Source of the DNA: Kitasatospora sp. GAS204B
Lineage (GTDB): Bacteria > Actinomycetota > Actinomycetes > Streptomycetales > Streptomycetaceae
Reading direction: 5' to 3'
NCBI RefSeq assembly: GCF_029892155.1
Contig: NZ_JARZAG010000032.1
Location: 21,670 to 85,669, forward strand
Length of the DNA stretch: 64,000 nt
Each line of letters opens with the position of its first letter. Position 1 is the first letter of the stretch. Position numbers and translations under genes: made by a program. The notes below the pieces were generated by a model. That model was not told where the DNA came from, did not search any database, and saw nothing but the letters and a program-made list of their open reading frames with translations. Shown here piece after piece: positions 48,873 to 57,050 of this stretch.

Positions 48873-50615
48873 TTAGCGGGTCCATCCGGGCGGAAGGCCG
48901 TTGGCCGGTGGGGATGGCAGGGGCGGTTTGTAGTAGGGATTGGGCTGGTGGTTGCCCCATTTCTGGTCGAGCGGGTTCCAGCGCTGCCAGCCCTGGATGT
49001 GCTCCAGCTTGATGCCGCCGGGGAAGGCGATCTCGTGTTCGTCGTGGAACACGTTGTCGGGGATGCTGGCGTTGACGTCGATCCCGCCCGGGGCATCGAT
49101 CGTGTACTTCCACTGGCGGACGATCTGGTAGCCAGGGTCGTTGGTCGTACCGGTGAAGGCACTCCTGTACCGCTCGTCCCTGACGTACTGCGCCAGGTCA
49201 TTGTTCTCGGGCTTCCACGGCGTCATCCCCCCGTCCGCGACGATCTTCTGGGGATCGCGGTCGGTGAAACGCCACACGGCCTCCCGGCTGTCACGCCAGA
49301 CGATGTTGTCGCCCATGCTCGTGATGTCGACGCTGCGGTCGACGGCGGCCGCCAGCCGATCCGGCTCGGGGTCAGGTGCCGGCGCGGGATGGTCCACTGC
49401 CGACGCCCCGCCGCGATCGGCGCCGCTCTCGGCGGCGTCCTTCGCCGCATTCTCGGCGGTGTCCTTCGCGGCGGCCAAGGACGCGTCGGCCTCCGTCCCC
49501 GCACCGTCGGTCGCGGCGCCGAACACCAGGTTGGTCAGCAACTTGCCGCCGGCCTCGGCCGGGTCCGAGCCCCAGTCCGAGCCCACCAGGGACTTGACCA
49601 CGTCGGTGGGATGCATCTCCGCGTGCACCAGGCCGACCGCGACCTGGTTGACGTGGTCGAGGTACGTGGCGGGGTGGGTGGCGTTGTACGGGTCCATCGG
49701 GTTCAGGCCGCGCCCGAAGTTGACGATGTCGGCCGCGCCCTTGGCGATCCCGCCGTAGACGTGGGTCACCCCGATCATGCCGCCCTCGGCCGCGTCGATG
49801 GAGTCCAGCTTCATCCGCTGGGTGAAGCTCGGCTCCGTCGGTGCGGTGGCGGTGGCGGCCTGGAGTGCCTTGGCGGCGCTGTCGGCGGCCGTGTCGCGCT
49901 GGGTACGGGCGTCGCGCAGCAGGTCCTGGGCGTGGGCGAGTTGGGCGTTGCCCGCGTCGTCGTGGAAGTCGCCGGGGTCGGTGGGCTTGGGGCCGGGGTT
50001 GGGGTTGGACTTGGCGGCGTCGTTCCACGCCTTGGCGGCCTTGTTGTAGCTGTCGACGCTCGCGTTGTAGGCGTTGCGGGCCTGTTCGTGGGTCTTCTTC
50101 GCCGCGTTGTAGGCGTCGATGGCCCGTTTGGCCTGTCCCTGCGCCCAGGTGACGGTGTGTGAGAAGCCGTCCAGCGCCTGGGCAGCGGCCGCGCACGCGT
50201 CGGCGGCGGTCAGCCACTGCCCCGGGTGCGGGGCGAAGCGGGTGCGGAACGCATCGGCGGCCTGGCCCTGCCAGTGCGAGGAGTCCATCGCCCGCAGGCC
50301 GCTACCGGTCTCCTCGAACGCGTCGTGGAACGTGCGCAGATGATCGGCCGCATCGCTCAGCGCCTTGGCGTCACCGTGGACCAGGTCCTTGGGGTCGTCG
50401 GAGTCGCCGAGTTGCAGTTCGCCGACCTGCGCACCCAGGTTGTCGGCAACGCTGTCGCCCCAGTTGTCGACCGCGTGCGCCGCGTCGTGCAGCCCGACGG
50501 TGTCGAGTGCGCCGCCGACCAGGTGCGAACCCGCGTCGACCGTCGCGCCCAGGCCCTTCTTCCCGTCGTCGTACAGGCCTTCCAGGCCGTCACCGACGTC
50601 GTCCAGGAACCCCAT
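48873..50615 (-). CDS. T7SS-exported polymorphic toxin with ADP-ribosyltransferase tip, 580 aa
   Basis: The N-terminal 250 residues are a WXG/LXG-like helical export domain (LRAMDSSHWQGQAADAFRTR, DAYNAAKKTHEQARNAYNAS). A middle region (about 270-400) is followed by a C-terminal toxin of ART type: Arg in AVWRFTDRDPQKIVADGGM, the S-T-x site in SAFTGTTNDPG, WKYTIDAPGGIDVNASIP, and the E-x-E pair in DEHEIAFPGGI. This fits the scabin/pierisin-type R-STS-ExE family, with Ser changed to Thr-Gly-Thr. It would transfer ADP-ribose from NAD+ to nucleic acid or protein. It is coupled to the WXG-like gene. Confidence 0.8.
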   Translation of the reverse strand: MGFLDDVGDGLEGLYDDGKKGLGATVDAGSHLVGGALDTVGLHDAAHAVDNWGDSVADNLGAQVGELQLGDSDDPKDLVHGDAKALSDAADHLRTFHDAFEETGSGLRAMDSSHWQGQAADAFRTRFAPHPGQWLTAADACAAAAQALDGFSHTVTWAQGQAKRAIDAYNAAKKTHEQARNAYNASVDSYNKAAKAWNDAAKSNPNPGPKPTDPGDFHDDAGNAQLAHAQDLLRDARTQRDTAADSAAKALQAATATAPTEPSFTQRMKLDSIDAAEGGMIGVTHVYGGIAKGAADIVNFGRGLNPMDPYNATHPATYLDHVNQVAVGLVHAEMHPTDVVKSLVGSDWGSDPAEAGGKLLTNLVFGAATDGAGTEADASLAAAKDTAENAAKDAAESGADRGGASAVDHPAPAPDPEPDRLAAAVDRSVDITSMGDNIVWRDSREAVWRFTDRDPQKIVADGGMTPWKPENNDLAQYVRDERYRSAFTGTTNDPGYQIVRQWKYTIDAPGGIDVNASIPDNVFHDEHEIAFPGGIKLEHIQGWQRWNPLDQKWGNHQPNPYYKPPLPSPPANGLPPGWTR

Positions 50616-51184
50616 CAGCCGTTACCCGTCTCCCGCTTGGCCGCGTCGATCACCTGCTGCGCACCAGGCAACGGGACGCTCTTCACCACGTCCTTGCCCT
50701 CCGCCGCCCACGCCGCACGCGAGTCGGCCGCCGCCTTGTCGAGCGATGCCTTCGAGTAGTCGGCGCCGGTGATCTGGGTGTACGGGTTGTTGCCCAACGT
50801 CTGGTCCCAGGACTGCTTCTCGACCTGGGCCTGCGTCAGATCCGGGTTGCCGATCGCCGCGTTCACCACGTCCTTCAGCACGCCGGAGGCGTACTGCTCC
50901 TGGTCGTAGTACCGCCCGGCGGACAGCCCGAGCCGGTCCGCGATCTCCGTGCCGTCGTGCACGAGGGTGCGAACGCCCCAGCTCCACCGCTCGCAGAAGC
51001 CGTCCAACGCCGACTGCAGACCGGGGTTGCCGACCTGCATCCCCGTCAGCGCGATGCTGGAGAACCCGCGCCCGACCTCCGCGCCCTCGTCGATCCCCAG
51101 CTTCTTCAACTCGGCGACCGCGTCGTTGATCCCCTTCGCGGTGTTGGCGAGCGCGTTCGGGTCGACCTGATAGGAGTCAGCCAC
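50615..51184 (-). CDS. WXG100-like T7SS partner protein, 189 aa
   Basis: GTG at 51184 overlaps the preceding stop by 8 nt and is preferred to longer frames. The helical hairpin carries W-S-W-G (GFCERWSWGVRTLVHDG near residue 65), the WXG turn of ESX substrates. LSAGRYYDQEQYASGVLKDV, NPDLTQAQVEKQSWDQTLGN and KASLDKAAADSRAAWAAEG follow. The stop and the toxin start share a base (TGATG). It probably forms a heterodimer for export. Confidence 0.75.
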   Translation of the reverse strand: MADSYQVDPNALANTAKGINDAVAELKKLGIDEGAEVGRGFSSIALTGMQVGNPGLQSALDGFCERWSWGVRTLVHDGTEIADRLGLSAGRYYDQEQYASGVLKDVVNAAIGNPDLTQAQVEKQSWDQTLGNNPYTQITGADYSKASLDKAAADSRAAWAAEGKDVVKSVPLPGAQQVIDAAKRETGNG

Positions 51185-51533
51185 GCTCCACCGCCGAAGC
51201 CGGCAGCAGGAACGGCGCCGGACCCGCCACATCCACCGCCACCCCCGCCGGAACGCCCAGCGCCGGCAACGCCACATCCAGCAGGCGCGAGCCACGCACC
51301 GTCAGGTAGTCCACCTCGCCGTCCAGGCCACGCGCGGACGCGAACCGGGCCAGCGTCGACTCGTCGGTGAACGCGTACAACCAGCGCACCCCGTCCGCGT
51401 CCCCCGCGAGTGGCTCACCGTTATCGGTCGGCGCCAGCAACAACGCCGCGCGCAACGCCGCCAGCAGCGCCGGCCCATCCACCCGCCCCGCGTGCAACGC
51501 CGCCAGACGCTCGGTCAACCCCACCCCGGACAC
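51177..51533 (-). CDS. SseB-like domain protein, 118 aa
   Basis: GTG at 51533 follows GGGGGA; longer frames would start in the DUF397 terminator region. The fold is alpha/beta: ERLAALHAGRVDGPALLAAL, ADGVRWLYAFTDESTLARFA and DYLTVRGSRLLDVALPALGV, then AVDVAGPAPFLLPASAV. SseB-type proteins accompany T7SS toxin operons in streptomycetes. It is the first gene of the toxin operon and overlaps the WXG-like gene. Confidence 0.65.
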   Translation of the reverse strand: MSGVGLTERLAALHAGRVDGPALLAALRAALLLAPTDNGEPLAGDADGVRWLYAFTDESTLARFASARGLDGEVDYLTVRGSRLLDVALPALGVPAGVAVDVAGPAPFLLPASAVERG

Positions 51534-51602
51534 CAGTCCCCCGTAACGCTCGGCTATCAGTTCGATACGAACGACACCATAGCTGACGGTGATGACACGA
51601 TG

Positions 51603-51634
51603 ACGGCCGTGCCCGAGGAGTCGGGCACGGCCGT
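51603..51634 (-). terminator. 14-bp hairpin after the DUF397 genes
   Basis: ACGGCCGTGCCCGA (51603-51616) pairs exactly with TCGGGCACGGCCGT (51621-51634) over loop GGAG, 12 nt past the DUF397 stop. It separates the XRE-DUF397 operon from the toxin operon. Confidence 0.8.
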
Positions 51635-51645
51635 GGCGGGAGGAG

Positions 51646-51831
51646 TCAGCGGGTGGTGAACTCGCCGGTGGAGGTGGCGCGGACGAAGGCCTGCCAGGAG
51701 GCGGGAGGGAACGTGAGGAACGGGCCCTCGGGGTCCTTGGAGTCGCGGACCTGGCCCGGGGTGGCGTCGTTGACCTCGATGCACTCGCCGCCGTCACCGT
51801 TGCTGTGGCTGCTCTTGCGCCAGGTGCTCAT
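51646..51831 (-). CDS. DUF397 protein, third copy, 61 aa
   Basis: WRKSSHSNGDGGECIEV, ATPGQVRDSKDPEGPFL and PASWQAFVRATSTGEF follow the DUF397 pattern. The ATG overlaps the previous stop (ATGA at 51831-51828). It differs from its neighbours at a few positions (NGDGGE, TPGQ, PASW). It is one of three tandem copies that arose by duplication. DUF397 proteins pair with XRE-DUF5753 regulators in Streptomyces. Confidence 0.85.
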   Translation of the reverse strand: MSTWRKSSHSNGDGGECIEVNDATPGQVRDSKDPEGPFLTFPPASWQAFVRATSTGEFTTR

Positions 51832-52010
51832 CGGTTGAACTCGCCGGTGGAGGTGGCGTGCACGAAAGCTTGCCAGGCGGTGGAAGGGAACGCGAGGAAC
51901 GGGCCGCTCGGGTCCTTGGAGTCGCGGACGCAGCCGGGGTTGGCGTCGTTGACCTCGATGCACGCGCCGCCGTCGGGGTTGCTGTGGCTGCTCTTGCGCC
52001 AGGTGCTCAT
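51828..52010 (-). CDS. DUF397 protein, second copy, 60 aa
   Basis: The product (WRKSSHSNPDGGACIEVND, GCVRDSKDPSGPFLAFPST, AWQAFVHATSTGEFNR) differs most from the other two (C in GCVR, A in GGAC, S in PSG). ATGA overlaps at both ends link it with the flanking copies. The Cys could allow disulfide pairing that the others cannot make. Confidence 0.85.
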   Translation of the reverse strand: MSTWRKSSHSNPDGGACIEVNDANPGCVRDSKDPSGPFLAFPSTAWQAFVHATSTGEFNR

Positions 52011-52195
52011 CGGTTGAACTCGCCGGTGGAGGTGGCGTCCACGAAGGCCTGCCAGGCGGTGGGAGGGAACGTGAGGAACGGGCCCTCGGGGTCCTTGGAG
52101 TCACGGACCTGGCCGGGTGCAGTGTCGTTGACCTCGATGCAGTCGCCGCCGTCTCCGTTGCTGTAGCTACTCTTCCGCCACTGGGCGAGCTGCAT
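52007..52195 (-). CDS. DUF397 protein, first copy, 62 aa
   Basis: QWRKSSYSNGDGGDCIEVND, TAPGQVRDSKDPEGPFLTFP and TAWQAFVDATSTGEFNR show the family pattern. The ATG at 52195 lies inside the 3' end of the XRE gene (29-nt overlap), so translation is coupled. Its start differs from the other two (MQLAQ against MST), which suggests it is the original copy. Confidence 0.88.
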   Translation of the reverse strand: MQLAQWRKSSYSNGDGGDCIEVNDTAPGQVRDSKDPEGPFLTFPPTAWQAFVDATSTGEFNR

Positions 52196-53018
52196 GGTCG
52201 AATCCCCTCAGTGTCGCGCCGATCGTCGCCAGGGAGTCCTCGGGCGACAGGGCAAGCGCCCTCAAGTGATCGTAGTACGCGCGACGCTTCGCGACGTCTT
52301 CCGATTTCTCGATCAACGAGCCTGTCCTGCTGCCTTCTTCGTACGCAACCACGTGTCCTCCCGGAAGCGTCAGCAGCACGAGTGACCCGCCCATCTCGGA
52401 GTGAGCACCAGCGCTGAAGGGCAGAACCTGGATTGTCAGGTGCGGTGGCCGTGCGGCGTCCAGCAGTCGCTGCATCTGGTCGCGCATGGCGATGGGTCCA
52501 CCAACTGGCCTGCGCAGGGCCACCTCATCCAGGATGAACCAGTACCGCGGTGGGTTGGCGCTGCGGAGGCGCTCCTGTTGCTTGAGTCGGGCAGCGACCT
52601 TCTGCTCGATCTCTTCATCGGTTGCGAACGGGTCGCCCGAACGCATGATTGCCTCTGCGTAGTCTGGAGTTTGAAGCAAGCCTGGCACGATCTCGGTGAA
52701 GCTCTCGCGGACGACCGCCTGCGCGGCCAACTCCATGTACCGCTTGTACCGGTCCGGGAACTGCTCCAGGATCGCCAGCGGATACAGCCTGGTGAAGTGC
52801 CCATCCGTCCCGAACGCCGCATCCAGCTTCTCCGACAGCCCCTCCGGCGGCAGCGACTCCGCCGTCTCGATCCGCGACAGATGCGCCTTCGAGAACTTCA
52901 GCACCTCGCCCAGCTGCGACAACGACATCCCCGCCGCCTCGCGGTACCGCCGCAGATCCGCTCCGTACAGATCCCGCGCCGAACGCTCCGGGAACAGGGG
53001 GCGAGGCTGGAAGGCCAT
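52167..53018 (-). CDS. XRE-DUF5753 regulator, 283 aa
   Basis: ATG at 53018 has GAGGAG upstream. The HTH covers about residues 15-75 (DLRRYREAAGMSLSQLGEVL and AHLSRIETAESLPPEGLSEK). The DUF5753 domain follows (YMELAAQAVVRESFTEIVPG, TPDYAEAIMRSGDPF, RYWFILDEVALRRPVGGPI, QVLPFSAGAHSEMGGSLVLL). It is the regulator of the DUF397 trio. Such pairs are wide-spread developmental or toxin-antitoxin-like modules in streptomycetes. Confidence 0.9.
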   Translation of the reverse strand: MAFQPRPLFPERSARDLYGADLRRYREAAGMSLSQLGEVLKFSKAHLSRIETAESLPPEGLSEKLDAAFGTDGHFTRLYPLAILEQFPDRYKRYMELAAQAVVRESFTEIVPGLLQTPDYAEAIMRSGDPFATDEEIEQKVAARLKQQERLRSANPPRYWFILDEVALRRPVGGPIAMRDQMQRLLDAARPPHLTIQVLPFSAGAHSEMGGSLVLLTLPGGHVVAYEEGSRTGSLIEKSEDVAKRRAYYDHLRALALSPEDSLATIGATLRGFDHAARPVAEE

Positions 53019-53150
53019 GGCGACGACTCCTCCGTGTTTCCACTCGCGGACGTGGAACGGCCCGCTCCTTCCCAGGCTAGCCGCGAAGCGCAACGCTTGA
53101 GGCACAGAGCGTGAAATTCATCCGCTCAACTGCGCCACGGAGAAAGTAAT

Positions 53151-53480
53151 ATGATGGATCATCAAAAGGACCGGCTGATGCCCGAGTGCCAATGCCCCGC
53201 GAACTGCGGCGGCCGGCCCGAGGCGGCCCGTCGGATGACCCCGGTCTATCCGATCATCCGCCCGGGCGATGCCAAGCCCCCCACCCACCCCTACCTGCCC
53301 ACCCGAAAGGGCGAGTTGGTCTTCGACGCGCTCAACGACCGGCTCGGCGTCCTGATGGACCGGGTCGGCCGCCTGATCTACCTGCGGCCGGAACGCGGCG
53401 GCGCCGAGTGGGATGTCGACCTTGACTGGATCGTTCGCCCACCCGCTGCCCGCAATGATCACGAAGGGGCAGCCAAATGA
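53151..53480 (+). CDS. Small hypothetical protein, 109 aa
   Basis: The ATG is preceded by GAGAAAG; a second ATG at 53154 is equally possible. CQCPANCGG near residue 13 shows three close Cys. TPVYPIIRPGDAKPPTHPYL is Pro-rich, and GELVFDALNDRLGVLMDRVG and WDVDLDWIVRPPAARNDHE follow. It is divergent from the XRE-DUF5753 gene and starts an operon of three small genes joined by ATGA overlaps. Function unknown; the pattern recurs in streptomycetes as far as I recall. Confidence 0.65.
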   Translation: MMDHQKDRLMPECQCPANCGGRPEAARRMTPVYPIIRPGDAKPPTHPYLPTRKGELVFDALNDRLGVLMDRVGRLIYLRPERGGAEWDVDLDWIVRPPAARNDHEGAAK

Positions 53481-53680
53481 TCAGCCCTCGCCGCCAAGCG
53501 GTCGTCGCCCTCGAGGCATTGACGGATTCGGTCAACGCCGCCAACCTGGAAATCCTGGATCTCGGCGACGGTTGGGTTATCACTTCGTCGGGTGACATCC
53601 TGGTCCGACTCCGGCCGCTCACGCTCTCCGAAATCGTGCAACTCGCCGCAGCCCTCCGTCGATTGGCCCCCTCCAGATGA
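53477..53680 (+). CDS. Small hypothetical protein, 67 aa
   Basis: Coupled to both neighbours by ATGA overlaps (53477-53480 and 53677-53680). The product has an N-terminal helix (AVVALEALTDSVNAANLEIL), a strand (DGWVITSSGDILVRLRPLTL) and a C-terminal helix (SEIVQLAAALRRLAP). No family recognised. Confidence 0.6.
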   Translation: MISPRRQAVVALEALTDSVNAANLEILDLGDGWVITSSGDILVRLRPLTLSEIVQLAAALRRLAPSR

Positions 53681-53883
53681 CAGAACAGCAGGAACTCGAC
53701 CGGACCGACGTTTCGGTATTCGCCCACGAGGTGGTGGCGTGCGTCCTGCTACGGAGCGGGGAAGACGACGACGAGGTCTTCCCGAATGCCCCGCATCGTG
53801 TCGCGGCCTATCTGGTCTCGATCACCGCAGTCGTGATCCTGGTCGTCCTGCTGTTCATTCTGCTGTCGCCGAGTCTGATTTGA
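53677..53883 (+). CDS. Small membrane-anchored hypothetical protein, 68 aa
   Basis: An acidic N-terminal half (TEQQELDRTDVSVFAHEVVA, GEDDDEVFPNAPHRVA) precedes one C-terminal membrane helix (YLVSITAVVILVVLLFILL). It is the last gene of the three-gene operon and stops 20 nt before the convergent Cas3-like gene. Tail-anchored topology with its acidic part in the cytoplasm is likely. Function unknown. Confidence 0.6.
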   Translation: MTEQQELDRTDVSVFAHEVVACVLLRSGEDDDEVFPNAPHRVAAYLVSITAVVILVVLLFILLSPSLI

Positions 53884-53903
53884 CGATATGACGATCTGAC
53901 ATA

Positions 53904-56177
53904 TCAACTCGGCGACTCCAGGATCGGATTCGGAACCTGCCCGTCATGCCGCGCGCTGGACCGCCAGTCTGCGACCCGGACCAGCGTCTCCAGAAAGGCG
54001 AGCCGGAACGGCCCGAGCTCCGCCTGATCCCGAAGTCCCTCCGCTCGTGCGGTCCAGGTCGAGGGCGCGCGGAACGCGTCGGTCCGCAGCACACCGGCCG
54101 GGAATCGCTCGCCGTTCGACAGCGCGATCTCGGGAGTCCGGTCCCCGTCCCGCACGCCGAGCAGCAGCGGGGCCTCGTCCGGGCCCGGGCGGGCGGCGAT
54201 CCGTACCTTGCCGTGGTGGGCGGCGGCCAGGTAACTGACCAGGAAGTCGGTCTGCTCGGCCAGCAGGATCAGCGCGCTGACCAGCTCGTGCCGGAAGTAC
54301 ATCCGGCTGTTGACGCCGGTGTTGTAGGGGGCCTTGGACTTCGCGAGGAGCCCGGGCGGCTGGTCGCCGCCGCCACCGCGCAGCATCTGCTGGAACGCGT
54401 CGTGGCTCTTGCCCAGGTCGTGATACCTGGCGGCGCGGAAGACGGCGTCCCGGTGCCCGGCGGCCAGGCCCGGCAGTTCGGCCAGCGCGGTGAGCAGCGC
54501 GCGGGCCTCCTCCTCGGTCTCCATCAGGTGCTGGTCGAGGCTGACCCATGCGGTGCAGGCGAAGAGCCAGGACGGTGCGGGCGGGCCGTCGGCCACCGCG
54601 ACGGGTGCCGCACTGGCGGGCGTCCAGCCCGTTGCCGGGAGGTAGCCCCCGCGCGCGGCGTCCAGCAGGACGGTCGTGCCGGGCCGCAGGTCCTCGGGAG
54701 CGGCGCGCCGCCAGTGGCCGTCCAGCTGGTCGCGCAGCCAGCCGCGGCCGTCGGCGAGCAGCGGCGCCAACTCGGCGAGCGGCACGGGGCAGAGCTCGGC
54801 GCGTCCCGGATCGGGCTCGTCTTCGGCGGGCTCCCCAGCGGGCTCCTCGGCGGTCTCCCCAGCGGTCTCCCCGGCCGTCTCGGCAGCCCAGGCGCGCCAG
54901 GCGACGAACGCCGTCGTGTCCTGCGCCGCGCAGACCAGGGGAGTAACCTTGGCGGCCGGCTCGGCGCTGGTGTCGAAGAGCGCCAGCAGTTCCGCCCGTT
55001 CCAGCCCGTCCACCGGCTCGCGGTGCTCGGCGATCCGCGCGTCGAAGAGCTGCTCGGCGGTGACCGGCTCCCCCTCGCGCGCGTCCAGCCACTGCTCGGC
55101 CGCCGGTTGGCCGCCGCCCTCCGGCGGAACGCACCAGAGCAGGTCGCCGCCCCCGGGGTACTCGCCGTGACGGTTGCAGCGGCCTGCTCGCTGCACCAGG
55201 GAGCTCCAAGGCGCGAGTTCGGTCAGCAGGGTGCGGCAGCTGAGGTCGAGCCCGGCCTCCACGGTGCCGGTGGTCACCGTCAGCTCGGCGGGCTCGGGGC
55301 GATCGCCGGGTCGGACGTACGGGTGGAGCAGCACGGCGGGCCGCTCGGCGGTCAGCGCCCGGTGGACGGCGCGGGCCCGTTCCACGGTGTTGAGCACGGC
55401 GACGGTCCGGGTGCCGGGGACGTGCGCGGCGAGCAACGCGCGGACCAGCCGTTCGACGTAGCGGTCGGGGGCGAGGTCCAGGCGCCGGACCCGCCGCGCC
55501 CCGCCCGCGCCGGCGCGGACCCGCAGCACCCGCCCGTCCGGCTCGTTCGGCCCGTTCGCGTCCCAGGTCGAGGACATCCACAAGGTGTGGGTGGGCGCGG
55601 CGGTGCCCAGCCGCTCGCGCAGCCGCTGGAGCCGGACGCCGGTCGCGAGGGCCGGGCCGAACAGGTGCAGCTCGTCGAAGACCCACTGCGCGTCGTTGTG
55701 CAGCAGGCCGTAGGAGACCGCCGCCATCCGCCGGTTGTCCGCGAACCCGCGCATCAGCGCCCGGCTGAGCAGCAGGTCCTGGGTGCCGACCAGGATCGCG
55801 GTGCGCTCGGGGTGCCGCCGCCAGCTGCCGTCCTGCACCGAGCCGCCCGCGAGCAGGTGCAGCCCGACCTCGTCGGCGAGCCCGAGGCGGTCCAGCCACT
55901 CGCGGATCCGGTCGGCGGTCCGGTCGGCGAGGCTGCGGGCGGGCAGCACGTAGACCAGGCGGCGCGGCGTCCGGTCGGGGTCGGTGACCAGGCGGCGGTG
56001 CAGCCAGGGCAGCACGGCGGCCACGGTCTTGCCCGCGCCGGTCGGGGCCTGGAGCAGGTCGGGCAGGCCCTCGGCGGCCAGGCGGGCCTGGTACGGATAG
56101 GGGGCGTGGCCGGTCGCCTGCCGCACGAAATCCCCGAAGTCCTGGAACCTGTCCCGACCCTCGCACTGGTCCGCCAT
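53904..56177 (-). CDS. cas3: Orphan Cas3-like helicase with C-terminal HD nuclease domain, 757 aa
   Basis: Helicase motifs: Q/I region HAPYPYQARLA and Walker A QAPTGAGKT near residue 50; VFDELHLFG (DExH) near 170; MSSTW near 200; TVEAGLDLS and QRAGRCNRHGE near 300. A second region has the HD site ARYHDLGKSHDAFQ near 570, FRHELVSAL near 620 and AAAHHGKVR near 640. The order helicase then HD is that of type I-G (formerly I-U) Cas3. No cas5, cas7, cas8, cas1 or array is present in the window. ATG at 56177 has GAGGGGAG upstream. Confidence 0.8.
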   Translation of the reverse strand: MADQCEGRDRFQDFGDFVRQATGHAPYPYQARLAAEGLPDLLQAPTGAGKTVAAVLPWLHRRLVTDPDRTPRRLVYVLPARSLADRTADRIREWLDRLGLADEVGLHLLAGGSVQDGSWRRHPERTAILVGTQDLLLSRALMRGFADNRRMAAVSYGLLHNDAQWVFDELHLFGPALATGVRLQRLRERLGTAAPTHTLWMSSTWDANGPNEPDGRVLRVRAGAGGARRVRRLDLAPDRYVERLVRALLAAHVPGTRTVAVLNTVERARAVHRALTAERPAVLLHPYVRPGDRPEPAELTVTTGTVEAGLDLSCRTLLTELAPWSSLVQRAGRCNRHGEYPGGGDLLWCVPPEGGGQPAAEQWLDAREGEPVTAEQLFDARIAEHREPVDGLERAELLALFDTSAEPAAKVTPLVCAAQDTTAFVAWRAWAAETAGETAGETAEEPAGEPAEDEPDPGRAELCPVPLAELAPLLADGRGWLRDQLDGHWRRAAPEDLRPGTTVLLDAARGGYLPATGWTPASAAPVAVADGPPAPSWLFACTAWVSLDQHLMETEEEARALLTALAELPGLAAGHRDAVFRAARYHDLGKSHDAFQQMLRGGGGDQPPGLLAKSKAPYNTGVNSRMYFRHELVSALILLAEQTDFLVSYLAAAHHGKVRIAARPGPDEAPLLLGVRDGDRTPEIALSNGERFPAGVLRTDAFRAPSTWTARAEGLRDQAELGPFRLAFLETLVRVADWRSSARHDGQVPNPILESPS

Positions 56178-56350
56178 CGCTTGCGACTCCCCTCGGCTCG
56201 GCCTCACACCCTGGCCGTACTCGACGCGACGGTCAACTCCCGCAGCACCGTGACCAGCTACGGAAATGCTCGGCCGTGCGGGAATGCGGAGTCGGACATT
56301 TCGGTTCACACTCCACGTTCAGCCGACCCCGCAGACAGGAGCCAGCCCCC

Positions 56351-57034
56351 ATGAAGGTCGAGATCTACAGCGACATCGCCTGCCCGTGGTGCTACATCGG
56401 CAAGCGCCGCTTCGACCAGGCGCTGGAGCGCTTCGAGGGCAAGGGCGAGGTCGAGGTGGTCTTCCGTCCGTACCAGCTGGTCCCGGACGCCCCGGCCACC
56501 GCCAGCCCGCACCGCGCCTGGCTCGCCGAGCGGTACGGGCCGCAGTCGCGGGCGATGGACGACCGGGTGACCGAGCTGGGCAAGGCGGAGGGCATCGACT
56601 ACGACTTCGACACCGCGCTGCACGCCAACACCTTCCTCGGCCACCGGCTGCTGCACCTGGCCGAGACCGAGTACGGCGCGACGGTGCAGGGCGTGCTCAA
56701 GGAGGCGCTGCTCAAGGCGCACTTCAGCGACGGGGTGGACGTCGGCGACCGGGCCGCGCTCACCGAGGTGGCGGTTGCGGCCGGGCTCGACCGGCAGCGG
56801 GTGACCGCGTACCTGGCGGGCGAGGAGGGCGCCGACGAGGTGCGCCGGCAGCTCGCCGAGGCCCGGCAGCTGGGGATCAGCGCGGTGCCGACCTTCGTCT
56901 TCGAGGGGCAGTGGGCGGTGCAGGGCGGCCAGGAGGCGGAGACCTTCCTGAAGGTGCTGCGGCAGGTGGCCGCCGAGGAGCAGGCGCAGGCCGTTGACGG
57001 TGAAGCGTGCGAGGACGGGGCCTGCGCCGTCTGA
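56351..57034 (+). CDS. DsbA-family oxidoreductase, FrnE-like, 227 aa
   Basis: KVEIYSDIACPWCYIGKRRF holds the thioredoxin-like CPWC site near residue 10. RPYQLVPDAPATASPH, NTFLGHRLLHLAETEY and GISAVPTFVFEGQWAVQGGQ (cis-Pro VPTF) complete the fold. A C-terminal C-E-D-G-A-C motif is extra. It acts as a cytoplasmic disulfide oxidoreductase or 2-hydroxychromene-2-carboxylate isomerase-like enzyme; no signal peptide is present. The GGAGCC ribosome site lies before the ATG. It converges with the sigma factor gene. Confidence 0.88.
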   Translation: MKVEIYSDIACPWCYIGKRRFDQALERFEGKGEVEVVFRPYQLVPDAPATASPHRAWLAERYGPQSRAMDDRVTELGKAEGIDYDFDTALHANTFLGHRLLHLAETEYGATVQGVLKEALLKAHFSDGVDVGDRAALTEVAVAAGLDRQRVTAYLAGEEGADEVRRQLAEARQLGISAVPTFVFEGQWAVQGGQEAETFLKVLRQVAAEEQAQAVDGEACEDGACAV

Positions 57035-57050
57035 CGATCCGTCAGGGGCG

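Noticed and set aside
53904..57034. CRISPR-Cas locus around the Cas3-like gene
   Set aside because: No repeat-spacer array and no cas1, cas2, cas5, cas7 or cas8-like gene was seen on either side.
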